The notes beneath the pieces were generated by a model. That model made no database searches. It had not been told where the DNA came from and was given only the letters and a program-made list of their open reading frames with translations. Positions 21,181 to 32,066 of a stretch of DNA of 64,000 bases are shown here, piece after piece. Position 1 is the stretch's first letter, and every line of letters begins with the position of its first letter. The position numbers were made by a program, and so were the translations under genes. Location: NCBI GenBank assembly GCA_020310875.1, contig CM035420.1:186451380-186515379 (forward strand), written 5' to 3'. Source of the stretch: Ceratopteris richardii (Eukaryota > Streptophyta > Polypodiopsida > Polypodiales > Pteridaceae).

Positions 21181-22914
21181 TCTTAGGAGCTCAAAATCAT
21201 AAAAGGGAAGAAGAGAGAATTTAGGAAGAAGCGAGGAAAGAAGCCTTGGAAAGAATAAGGAAATGTAAATATTGGTTTAGCAAATGAGATGAGAGATACT
21301 CAAAATGTGAAGAATCAATTCCCATAGCAAACTATTATGCAAAAAACAAGAAATTGGGTAGCATGCCAAGGCAACGCTATCTCAACCAAGGGATGAGAAA
21401 TGAGGAATACCACCTAGTGGATTCTCTAATTTACACGGGACCAACTTTGAGAAATATTCATGCTTCTTTAGTTGAAAAGACTAAAGGTTTCGATCAATCC
21501 TACAAAAGCATACATGATCCAAATTGTAGGTAAACATGTTAAATGCTTAGGAGAAGCAACCCTATCTTTGCACCTAGGGAATAACACAATGAAACATAAA
21601 CTCTTAGTCTATTAGGACTTTGACTTGCTAGACGAGCTTATTCTAGGATAAGACTGGGTGTGTGAATTTGAAGTAACTTTGAATCTAGCACAAGGACACA
21701 TAGTTGCCAAAGTAGGGTGTAGAGAAGTCTTTAGCCTCCTAGAGGAAAAGCCTCTAATTACTTCGAATACGAAAAACCCGAATGTGTCAAATTTGATTTT
21801 GTATGACATGGATCACATCAATGAGCCTCATCCAAATGAAGTCACTTCTCAATCCCTCATATCACCTCAAGAAAACCCTTGTTCTATTGAAAGTAAAAAA
21901 TGAATCCCTCCTTCTTAAGAAAGCTTTCAAGAGAGACCTTGTGAGGCTATGAATTCTTGAGAGGAGAGTAAAGAGTCATTATCCAACAGAATGTCAAGAA
22001 AAGCCAAAAGGCTACAAGGAAAAGGAGTTAACCGATATGGATCTGCAAGGACCAACTTAAAGAGTACCAATCAGCTCAATCACAACCAAAACTGAGCCAC
22101 CCTAGAGGAATGAAACAAGGCAGAGTACTAGTCTACAACAAGTTAATTAATTCAAGGAAAATTCAAGTTGTCAATTAATTCAAGGACAATTCAAGTTTGG
22201 GTGCCAAAGAAGCTCATCAAAGCCCAAAAACATCATCGACAAGCTTGGATCCGAATGAGAACCTTAAAGAAGCAAGGAAAACTATACAAACATCCAACTA
22301 GGATTGTCAAACCAAAGGCTAACCAAAGGACTTCAAACCATCGAAGATTACCAAAGCCACGAAACCAATGAAGTAGAATGATCGAAGCAACTTAATATGG
22401 AGGATCAAGACAAAGGGAATACAACCAGCCAAGCTAAACCACATGAAGATCAACATCGACCTACAAGAACAAATTAAATGTGGAGACAAAAAATAGATCA
22501 ACCAAAGCAATCACTTGAGAAGCAGTGTCATTCTTGCACACATGCTAAGCTGAATGCATCTAGAGTATGCACAATATGGCCACACTACAAGGCCTCACAT
22601 TCGATACATTGCTTCTCCAAGACTATTTAGTGGTGCACATTTCCTCAAAAGGGGAATAGATATTCAATTGTACTATATCAGTTTAGTTTTTTTCACTAAC
22701 CATGACTAATGCTTCACGTCGGCTATTACTAATCTGATCTTCTTATTTTTCATAAAAACAAAAATGGTATTCAAGTCTTAGGGAACAACAAGGTAATGCT
22801 CTAATTAATGCAAGAGGGGAACCACTTGAAGGAAGGATGAATCATGCATGATCACTATGAAACTCTTTATGGCTTTCATACTCGCCCATGTTAATTAAGT
22901 CTTAATGATTTGAG
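21181..22914 (+). pseudogene. Protease relic and unassigned sequence within Gyp-G
   Basis: 21480-21903 reads TKAYMIQIVGKHVKCLGEA, LSLHLGNNTMKHKLLVY, then LLDELILG, a stop, DWVCEFEVTLNLAQGHIVAK. This is the second half of a gypsy protease (the LILG.DW motif). The active-site Asp region was not found. Finding protease downstream of integrase means a rearrangement or a separate insertion. From 21904 to 22914 I see only broken short frames, one Lys-rich (KLIKAQKHHRQAWIRM), and no recognisable gene. Confidence 0.45.
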
Positions 22915-25372
22915 TGCAGATGGCTTTCTAAAAAAACTGAAGAGATGCCTCAAGTGGAAGATTTCCCTTTGGAGTGTGCCACCAAAGTGAGGCGAAATTG
23001 GTTCCAAGATGCTCAAGTAGCAAGCAAGCATCTGTTCCTAGTCACTGTTCGGATAATGGAAAGAGATCATTAGTTCCTAGTTATGAGTCAAGGTTTCCAT
23101 ATTATCCATAACACGCCCATGATTATTGAAAAAATCAAGCATTGATGTGTATCTAAAGTTACTGATTTACAAGCCATATTTTGAGAGATGGACTCAGTTG
23201 ATGAATAAATTGTGCCAAGCTATAGACAAACCATCTATTCCAGAAGCTCAAGTCAATGATTTGTGAGGAAGGTTGAGAACCATCTGATTCACACATGAGG
23301 TCATTAAAGATGCTTTCGGATGGGTAAAGGATGGTATGGTAGACTTGAAGGATGAGAATCATGATACAAAGAAGAGGACCTTCTAAGATATCAATCCTAT
23401 TGACATTGAAAAAGAAGTGTGACTCCACCAAAATTTATGCGTCCCTGGTATGAACATATATACAACTCAAAAGATTGTGGTCTAATTATTATCGCACACT
23501 GTCAAACAAGTGGGGAACCAAATCAATTTGACTCCTTATGTCTAATAAAGATTATTTGAATCCAAAAAGCAATGGAGAATCAAGAAATTCTTGGATGGAA
23601 GAACTACATTAACCATTTTGATCTATCACACACACAAGATTCATGATCACCTATGACTCATGCCTACTACATTAGAGATGGCAAGACATGTTAAATTGGC
23701 ATCAGTTCCAAAGAAGAGAAAGGTGGTAAGCTCTATGGATGAAGCTAGTACCAGTACCATGCCATAGATGAGAGTATCAAAGAAAGTAAGGGAATATGAT
23801 GAAGAGGTAGCTGCATGATTAGCTAAGAGAGCTCATAAACTGTCAACTTCTACTTTGGCTCAACCATCAAAAATCATGAAAGAGGAATTGGAAGAGGCTT
23901 TGCATGCCACTTATGCATTTATAGAGGGCCAAGTAAATATAAATATACAAGGAGACCACTATAGACAAGCGAGTGAAGCCAAAGGGAAACAAAGGGTAGT
24001 CAAAAGACTCTTTAGAATGTCTCATTATGTAGAGTTGGAATTACAAAATTCAAGCTCTTATCGGGATCACATGACTAGGAAGAAAAATAATTATTGGATG
24101 TTGATTTGCAAACAGATGTAAATGATGATGGTAATTGGGAAGGGCTGGATCAAATGGTAAATGATCAAGAAGTTGTAAGCCAATAGAGAGTGCAAGAAGA
24201 TGAGGATGAAGAAGTCTTATGTACTCCTAGACCATGCATGGAATTTTCAATTTGAATCAATCTGAACACAAAGCTACAAATTAAAGAAGTAGTGTCTTTA
24301 GACACTAGACCTAAATATAGTAAAGTTCAACAAGAGTTCCAACTACAAGATAATGATGAAGAGCCCATTTTACCTATCACCGTTGTTGTAGAACCTTCCA
24401 ACATGGATGTCAACACTACTGGAAGTAGTTCAAATGTAGCTCAAGTGCAAAGAGAGGATCAAACAAATCTGAATCTTTAGATTAGGCAACCATTTAATGA
24501 TACATTAAATATGGTTCAAGGAAATCAGGCTGATATAGGGGAACCACCCATCATCCCCAAAACATGGTTAAACATTGATGCATCACAATTGAGATCAGTA
24601 GTTCAACATATGACACAAAGTGCAATGGACACACAATAAGAATTGAAGGATGTGGATAAAGAATATGAGCAAGTTAAAATAAAAGATTCAAATTGTTGAG
24701 TGAGTAGCTCTCTAAGTAATTGATGAAGTCAAAGAGTCAAGTAGAGAAGGCAAAAGGAGTTTTGGAAGAAGCAATGATAAAGATAGATACATTGATGTCC
24801 AAAATGCTACATGGAAATCCAAAGTAAAAGAGATTACTTAGAAACCAGAGAAGACAAAGATGGAAAATGCTAATATGAAAAGTGCATACTTGAGGCGGAA
24901 AAGGTACATATGGATAATAGAGCAAACTTGATTGAATCATAGATCAAAGTATACAGGGAGGAAGTTCCTTAAGGAACCGAAATAAAGAATTGATGAGTTC
25001 ATTGCTACTGAATTAACCAATAGAAAGTCAAGTACATGATAATGAAGAAATCCAAACATTGAAGAAGGAACTGGAAGATTATGCTGCACAATTGGAGGCT
25101 GAGAAAGCACAACTAGACAAATTAGAAGACAAGTACATGAGAGATATGAGTGCATTAAGAAAGAATGATTCAATTAAGATGTATGCAAAGCAATGTATCC
25201 AAGATGCAGAGCAAGTAAAGGAGATATGTGAGAGAAAGATGAAAATAGAGAAAGAATTAACTGAGGTAAAAATCCAAGTACGATAAAGAGATCAAAATGA
25301 ATCCACATCTCAACTTCAAGAGTAGACAACACAACTACTGAATGAGAAGAGGGTTCAAACAACGAACATGTC
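22915..25372 (+). pseudogene. Gyp-G ORF3
   Basis: The N-terminal domain reads EVIKDAFGWVKDGMVDLKDE, KKRTF, QKIVV and LLSHTVKQVGN, matching the Gyp-C copy at 30.9-31.2 kb (LIKEAFGWTKDGVIDLKDE, LLSHAIKQVDN). VPKKRKVVSSMDEASTS follows and contains PKKRKV, identical to the SV40-type nuclear localisation signal. Then come TYAFIEGQVNINIQGDHYRQ, a Glu-rich stretch, PKTWLNIDASQLRSV with MTQSAMDTQ, and coiled coil (25059-25286). The C-terminal domain is cut off at 25372. About ten stops. Function unknown. Confidence 0.65.
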
Positions 25373-27365
25373 AATCCTCTCTTACCACTCAATCTTTGAG
25401 AAGTCACTTTAAGTGCAATAAGACTATCTACCCACATAAGGATTAATGAGTGGCTAAGGTTAAGCATATAGAAATGGGACAAATCAACACTAAGATTTTT
25501 CTAGATAACATGTGCTCCTAAAAATATTTCCTATGTGAAAGCACTTAAGAAAAGAAGCCACAAGCACCTACTAAGCATACCATGACTATCCTTACATTGT
25601 GACATAAAGAAAGTATAGTTCAAGTGACTCCAACAAATAAAAAACTTTGGATTTTTAATGAAATCAAGATATGTTCCAAGAAGCGTTATGCATAGCTGAC
25701 CATTGAAAAGAATCATCTCTAGACACTTGGTGGACTTTGAGTAAAAAAGACCCTATGTTAAAAGATAGTCACCAAGTAAAAGTAGTATAAAAGAAAAAGA
25801 AGTCTTGTTCAATAGAATCCTACACTTTGATTTGGCATAATACAATTAAATCCAAAGAGAGGAGACTATAAAAACCTAAGGGGAAAGCTATATGTTTATG
25901 GATCAACGATAGAATCCTACACTTTGATTTGGCATAATACAATTAAATCCAAAGAGAGGAGACTATAAAAACCTAAGGGGAAAGCACAATAGTGTTATAT
26001 ATGGTCATGATCTTAACAAAGTCTTCAACTTAGAACATTCATATTGCACTTTTAGAATAGTTCAAGTTCTTTTATGCCTTCCAATTTTCTAAGACTAACA
26101 CTTCATCTAATAAATGCTTATGATAAAAAATTATTGTGCGCTTTACAAGAAAGAAGATTCCTTAAAATGATCTCATCTTGCCAAGTCCAAGTGATAACAC
26201 CACCCCCTTTCCTAGTGAGTTCAACTCATGTGGCCATCAACCATTGGTTCAAAGAACACATTGAGAAGCTATGGTTAGCTTGGGATTATAACTTCTTTAC
26301 AAATTGGTGTATCAAATACAAGTTATGTATCTTATTGGAAGAGTTTGAGATACTCGAGCACACATAGGAGATCCTAGCCCTATAGAAAAAGCTAGGATAT
26401 GGAGGTTACCTTACCCTACCATTGATAAAACTTGATTTTGATTGTTGCATTGAATTCATGGATTCGCTACACATGGTGGACCACCTCAGCATTGTGGTCA
26501 TGCTTGATTCAAATGGGGAGAATTATTATCCAAGTAGTTCTAAGCTTTACCTCCCAAGGTGTTTCCTATGAGGTCCAAGTGGTTGTGGCTCTTTGAAACC
26601 AACAATTTGACATCACCAAGCTAGAAAAATACATGATGCTTTTCAAAACCATTGTATAGTGCATCTCATATACAAAGAACACCAATAATTCTCAAGAGAT
26701 TAACATGGAACCAAGGATTCTCAATCAGCTCCTCAAATTAGGAGGAAGACAGAGACATTATGAGAAATTATGTGGCACACAAGAACTTAAAAGTTATATA
26801 TATATGTGTTATTAACAAGCTGATGCCACCTACTCTTCTATTTATACCTTTTTAATATTAGCACTAGACTTGAAAAGAGTAAAAAAGAGTAGCTAAGGTG
26901 GTAGGAAGATCATCTTAGCTTAAAAGACTAGCTAAGGTGGTAGGAGGATCACTGATGAGGTGAACTAAGTCTTCATGGAGCTCCAATTTTATTATCAGTA
27001 CCTCCTCACTTGAAAGAATTACTAAGTGTAGATTACCCACTGTAGCATCAATCATAGACTTGAAGAGGAAGATTATGAAATAGTGGCAAATCTAGGTAGT
27101 GAAAGGTTCTCTTACACATACCTTGATATAACAAGAAATAGAACCAAATCTTGGTAGTTAAAGGTTCTCTCACACATACCTTGATACCACATGAGAAGCA
27201 TCAGTCTTCAGCTCTACCAAGGAAAGTCATCAGGGGAGGTATTAATCAATATACAAATTTGATGCCAAACCTTATCGGTTAATGATGGGTAACCAAATCT
27301 ATAACTCAAACTTGTCTATGTCGCACTCAGATTAGATTTCCCAATCTAGTTCATCTTAAATAATG
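25373..27365 (-). repeat. Rep-F, right copy
   Basis: The minus strand from 27365 has the TACCTCCCCTGATGACTTTC block, TGGTATCAAGG, then GGTATAAATAGAAGAGTAGG (a TATA-like promoter), and then the part shared with 17846-18570. Parts of 26820-27250 match 48781-49210. A TATA box inside a repeated segment fits an LTR of about 0.6 kb followed by a non-coding internal region. A 97-bp tandem duplication starts at 25813. No protein homology seen. Confidence 0.6.
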
Positions 27366-27369
27366 TTTA

Positions 27370-27603
27370 CTAGAGAACCTTACTCAGAACGTTTGTCCTG
27401 CCATTGGAAGCTTTGACATTACCAATCTTCTCCACATTGTGCTTTGTGTCATCCCCTGTTTGCACTTCATGTCTATGCTTTGGACTTTCCAAATCTGATA
27501 GAAGAGCAATGTTGCCTACAACATGATTCGAACATCCTGAATCTATGTACAACAAATGATCATCTTCTTTACCTTCTTTGTGGCTTAGATTCATAAGAAG
27601 CAA
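27370..27603 (-). pseudogene. Cop-1 protease (truncated)
   Basis: LLYIDSGCSNHVVGNIALLS contains the copia protease active site D-S-G-C-S-N-H. VQTGDDTKHNVEKIGNVKA and VLSKVL follow. The frame ends where Rep-F begins, so the end of protease and all of integrase are gone. The active site itself is intact. It runs on from Gag in the usual fused order. Confidence 0.85.
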
Positions 27604-28600
27604 TGCGTCTTCATGTGGTTGATCTTTTGAGTAATTGTTGTAGTCTCTTCTATTATAGCTTCTATTGTTATTGTTGAAATTGTGTCCACCTCTGCCTCTA
27701 TTGCTGCCATATCCACCTCTTCCACTTCCTTTCTGGGTCTTCCCATTGAACCAGCAATTCTGAGTGGTGTGGTTGGTCTTATCGCATATGGCATAAGGTT
27801 GAACATTCTGACCTTTGGCTTTGTCTTGCTTTGGTCCTTTCTTCTTCCCTTTCCACTTGCTCTTGCTTGCAAAGTTGGCTTGAGAAGTCTCTTCTTCATC
27901 TTCTTCCTTCTTCTTGCCTTTCTACTTGTTATCCTTCTTATCTGCATATAGAGCACTAGTTGAATTACCATGATAAGAGTTAACTTCCTTTATGCTATTG
28001 TTGGCTTTTTGATTGAAGAGTTGTCCAAGATAGATGTTGAAGTCTGGAGTTTGCACATCCATGATGAGATCATAAGCCGTTGTGAAGGATTGCCATTGCT
28101 TGTCACTTTGAATGCCGTTGAGAATTTGCCTCATGATGACCTCTTCTTCAATTAGCTCTCCAATGGATGCTAATTGATCTGCAACCTCCTTGACCTTGGT
28201 AACAAACTCTGTGATGGTTTTGTTTAGGTGTCTTCTTCATTTGGTTGAACTCGTTCCAAAGATGATTCTTTCTTGCTTTGGTACTAGCAGAAAAGAAAGT
28301 CTCGAGGGCATCCCAAGTCTCTTGAGATGTCTTGCATCTTCTAATATGTGGTAATAGAAAGTCAGAGTTAGAGTTAAGTATGTACGACCTTGCTTGAGCA
28401 TCCCTTGCGCACCAAAGTGTGAGCTTATCTGTCTCCTCTTGTGTAGGTCCTCCTATGGATCTTGGAATAGGCATAGCTTCATCATCTGCTACAATTCCAT
28501 AAAGATTTCAACCTTGCAAATAGGCCTCCATTCTGATTTGCCAAGCCGCGTAGTTGTGTCGATCAAGCTTCTCGATCATTGAGGGAAAGCCGTCACCCAT
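27591..28600 (-). pseudogene. Cop-1 Gag
   Basis: It begins MGDGFPSMIEKLDRHNYAAW at 28600, just inside the primer site. That is the usual copia Gag start (EKLDG.NY..W). A TGA stop near 28510 is followed by MPIPRSIGGPTQEETDKL and TSQETWDALETFF, the UBN2-type Gag domain. Frame changes follow near 28230 and 27940. The zinc knuckle reads YAICDKTNHTTQNCW, with Tyr where the first Cys should be. A Gly/Arg/Asn-rich tail leads into protease. Confidence 0.8.
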
Positions 28601-28609
28601 CTTGATCTA

Positions 28610-28620
28610 GCTCTGATACA
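28610..28620 (-). other. Primer-binding site of Cop-1 (initiator tRNA-Met type)
   Basis: The minus strand reads TGTATCAGAGC, one base from the canonical TGGTATCAGAGC. It sits next to the LTR end TTTCA and 10 bases before the Gag start codon. Confidence 0.85.
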
Positions 28621-28621
28621 C

Positions 28622-29689
28622 TGAAAGAACTTGGAGAAGCTTGTAGAAGGTAGAAAAGTGCGTTTCGAAGCAACGAAGTTTGGTCAAGCCAACCGGCACA
28701 AGACCAGCCCTTGGGCTTATGGAGACTCAAGTAGACCTTGTAGGCATGCTATAAGTGCAAAGAAAAACACTATGTACCTTGGAGCATCAAGGAGAATGAG
28801 TCGATACAATACAGATAGGTTCGCAGGTCGACTAGCTCAAAAAACTTACTATCTATGGAGGAGATAATGAACTTCAAATGCCCATAGCGACCACCGTGAT
28901 TACAATTATAAAACATCCTTTTATGGGAGTGATACACATAGGGTTGAGTGAATGGAATGCACAAAATTATAAGGAATAAGCAAAATATGCTATAGGAATG
29001 AATGCGACATTCACCGGTGGTACTTCCTATTTTTCAGGAATACGCAAAGATTGACCCCGAGACAGATAAAATCAGATTTCTCCAAATCTACTAAACCAAA
29101 TGCTATGAAAAATTATAGGCATAAACTAGACACTTATGCCTTTCTAATTAGTCATTTTGCACTCAATTTTAAGCTCTGGAGAGAGAGCAGCAGCCTCTGC
29201 AAGATTACTATTGGCGAAGAAGATGATGCAGAGAATTGAAGGAGCAAGACAATGATGGTCACAAGTGTATGTATATTGCTTCCATATAACGTACAAGTGA
29301 TTTCAAGTCCTTATATAGCCTTTAGGAGTGTTCCACGACTTTTACAAGTTGAATTTGAATTCAAATGAAGGTGGGAATGGTTGTTGGAGGGAATCAATTC
29401 ACTTTCCTACAATCTAGGAAAAGTGAAGATCTACTTTTAGGTGATTGATTGCTTGATTGAATGCAACTTCAACCACCACAAATTCATGGGATTTGGGCTC
29501 TATATTTCTACCTTTACATGTGTAAAGCTCAAGGCTTTTACAACGGTAAATGAGCCATCAAAAATCTCTCAAAAAAATACAATAAATGAGCATATGAAAA
29601 AGAACTCTCCAACGGATATTCTTTCGACGCGATAGCCTTTGATGTAGATCAATCCACCTCAAGCATAGTGTAAGCTTGATGTTCCAACA
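28622..29689 (-). repeat. Cop-1 5' LTR
   Basis: Minus-strand termini are TGTTGGAACATC (ends at 29689) and TTTCA (28622). The right 200 bp match 16930-17125. The plus frame at 28631-28867 and others within it have no support. Confidence 0.8.
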
Positions 29690-30800
29690 CTCATGAGGGG
29701 GAATACTTGCCTATATTAGAGATGGCACATGCGAGCATAGCAGGAGTTCATTTTTCAGCCAAGAAGACACTGAAAATGACTCTCTTTGTAGGCCTATGGT
29801 TGCCGACCTTACACATGGATGCTGACACGTATGTGCGAAGCTATGAAGTATGTCAAGGAACTAAATATCCTGCAAGAAGTGATGATATGCCTCTAAGACC
29901 AATGTTATGTGCCAGAGCATTTTCAAAATGGGGTATTGATTTTATAGGACCTATAAATCCTCCTGCAAAAGGATCGCATGTTGAATATATAATTGTAGCA
30001 ACAGACTATCTGAATGGGTAGAAGCAAAAGCGACTAGGAAAAATGACACTCAAACCACAGCTAAATTTCTATTCAAAAATATCTTTATGCATTTTGGACT
30101 CTCAATAGAAATTGTTGGTGATAGGGGAACACATTTCATCAATGAGGTGATTGAGTCTCGGATGAATGAATTTCTTTTGGTTCATAAGAAATCAGCCCCT
30201 TACCATCCTCAAGCAAATGGACAAGCTAAGAGTTCCAACAAAGTATTATGCACAATGTTAACTAAAATAGTTAACAATGGAAGGTCAGATTGGGATAAAC
30301 AATTGCATCATGCAATATGGGCCTTTCATGTATCATACAAGACTGCTATTGGAACTACTCCTTTCCATTTAGTGTATGGGAAAAATACAATTCTACCAAT
30401 TGATTTTTTAGTTCCCACATTACGGATTGCAAAACAAAATGAATGGAGAGGTCATGAATCATCTACACAATTGGATGAAATTGAAAAGTTGCATGAGACC
30501 AGATTATAGGTAGTGGCAAGAATATATGCAGTGAAAAGAAGGCAAAAGGCATATTATGATACACACATTAAAGAAAAGGTTTTAAAAGAAGGAGACTTTG
30601 TGTTAGTATACACATTGAAACAACATGTGAAGAAGCTACAACAACATGGATATGGACCACTATTGACAAATTGAATATTCACCAGCGAAATAGTTTACTT
30701 AGCCATGCTAGATGGAGATGTACTGCCTGACTACATAAGTGGATGTAGAGTCAAAAGGTACATGGAACCACTAATATTCATAAGCATTTTGAGCTACCAA
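29690..30800 (+). pseudogene. Gyp-C integrase (inverted segment)
   Basis: The plus strand reads LPILEMAHASIAGVHFSAKK, VGLWLPTLHMDADTYVRS and CQGTKYPARSDDMPLRPM (zinc-binding region, one Cys lost in SYEVCQG). Then FSKWGIDFIGPINPPAKG, GDRGTHFINEVIESRMNEF and YHPQANGQAKSSNK, where the catalytic E is replaced by K in GQAK. A stop near 30020 and a frame change separate the parts. The C-terminal segment runs to about 30700. It lies opposite to the RNase H at 31.5-32.1 kb but fits its C-terminus (ORF continuity GLYIKKN then LPILEMAH). Confidence 0.7.
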
Positions 30801-31530
30801 TTTATAAGCCTGACTTCCAACGATGCACACAAGTGATGGACACATTGCATCCGGTGCGGGATATGCCATCAGTGCCTAAAGTACGAGTCCTCAATGCAGA
30901 AGGAGAATGGGCCACAATTAAGTTTACGTGCAAACTAATCAAAGAAGCTTTCGGATGGACCAAAGATGGTGTCATAGACCTGAAAGATGAAAGACATGGA
31001 GCCAAAAAGAGGACATTTTTCAACATTGATAGAATTGATATTGAGGAAGTAGTTCACTTGGTGCATCAACATTTTTGCTTTCCAAATATGCATCGGTATA
31101 CTGCACCTCAAAAGATCATAGTCCAACTATTGTCTCATGCAATCAAACAAGTCGACAACGAGATACATTCAATGCCATATATTTAGGAACCATTATTTGA
31201 AGCCAAGAAACAATGGGGCCATAGAACATTCCTTAATGGAAGTGTGGCATTTGAAGCCAAGAAACAATGGGGCCATAGAACATTCCTTAATGGAAGTGTG
31301 AACAATGGGGCCATAGAACATTCCTTAATGGAAGTGTGGCATTGACGATACTAATCAACGGGGCCATAGAACATTCCTTAATGGAAGTGTGGCATTGACC
31401 ATGCAGTAAATATCAGGGGATATCTTAAGGAAATGCCCTCTTCAATGGAAATGGCAAAATATGCAAAAATAGCTATTGAACCTAAGAAGAGAAAAAGTGT
31501 GCATATTATCTTCATCGTCTATACACCTTA
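30801..31530 (+). pseudogene. Gyp-C ORF3, N-terminal part (inverted segment)
   Basis: The open part (30833-31186, 117 codons) contains VLNAEGEWATIKFTCKLIKE, AFGWTKDGVIDLKDE, KKRTFFNIDRIDIEEVVHLV and LLSHAIKQVDNEIHS. After a stop come the tandem repeats, then MEMAKYAKIAIEPKKRKSV. Gyp-G has the same order. PKKRKSV is NLS-like. The next part of the protein starts at 16800 on the other strand, beyond Cop-1. Family not recognised. Confidence 0.6.
31205..31400 (+). repeat. Tandem repeat in ORF3 (CATAGAACATTCCTTAATGG units)
   Basis: GGGGCCATAGAACATTCC with TTAATGGAAGTGTG occurs four times, at uneven spacing of about 54, 36 and 47 bp. Gyp-G has a single diverged copy here (KKQWRIKKFLDGRTTL), so the expansion is specific to this copy. 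Confidence 0.8.
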
Positions 31531-31535
31531 ACAAT

Positions 31536-32066
31536 AAACCATTAGGTTCTTTTTAATATAGACCATTGACCACAGTATGTAGATTTCGTGATTGCATGAA
31601 CCTTTTTTTGTTATCCCTATTGATCCTGTGGTGTGGTCCATGCGTGAGGATTGGAATCAAATTTTTTGCCCATTTTGGACACAGTTCCAAGTTGAATACG
31701 TATGTATCAGGTAGATCATCCACCACTCTGGTAGGTGGTTCCCCATGTGTCATTTTTTATAACTTGTGATTGGCTCTTACATGAGTATTCCCTTCTTTGA
31801 CTATCACTTCAAAATCGAATTCCATCAAGAACAGGAATCATATCACTAGCCTTCCCGTATTGCAAGGTTTATTGCCCAAATACAATGATGCCTGGTGGTC
31901 GATAAAATACTTGACTTTATTGGCTAGGAGGTAATGTCACAATTCCTTGACTGCATACACCATTCCTAGGCCTTCTCTTTGAGTAGTGGTATAGTTTCTT
32001 TCTGCTTTATTTAGTTGTCTATTAGCATATGTGATAGGGTGATCTAATTTTCCTTCATCTGCACGC
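31536..32066 (-). pseudogene. Gyp-C RNase H domain
   Basis: From 32066 downward: RADEGKLDHPITYANRQLNK, RNYTTTQREGLGMVYAVKEL, YLLANKVKYFIDHQASLYLG, then FEVIVKEGNTHVRANH. After a change come THGEPPTRVVDDLPDTYVF and WAKNLIPILTHG. These are standard gypsy RNase H and connection blocks with a few stops. Its upstream partner (LAQ, then RT) is at 40105, beyond LARD-H. The break lies exactly inside the codons for LAQRADEG. Confidence 0.75.

Larger units (their letters stand above)
19415..25372 (+). mobile_element. Gyp-G, plus-strand gypsy remnant
   Basis: A 5' LTR (19415-20325), a degraded primer site and leader, the C-terminal end of integrase (20690-21180), a segment with a protease relic (21300-21903), and ORF3 (22915-25372). 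Gag, RT and RNase H are missing and no 3' LTR is present. It stops where Rep-F starts at 25373. Its LTR belongs to the Gyp-B/Gyp-C family. Confidence 0.65.
16930..29689 (-). mobile_element. Cop-1, Ty1/copia element with replaced middle, inside Gyp-C
   Basis: Copia order on the minus strand: 5' LTR 28622-29689, primer site 28610-28620, gag 27591-28600, protease 27370-27603, then RT end and RNase H 17158-17845, polypurine tract, and 3' LTR fragment 16930-17125. Integrase and most of RT are missing. In their place, 17846-27365 holds Rep-F copies and Gyp-G. About 130 bp to the left (16801-16929) could not be assigned. Confidence 0.8.
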
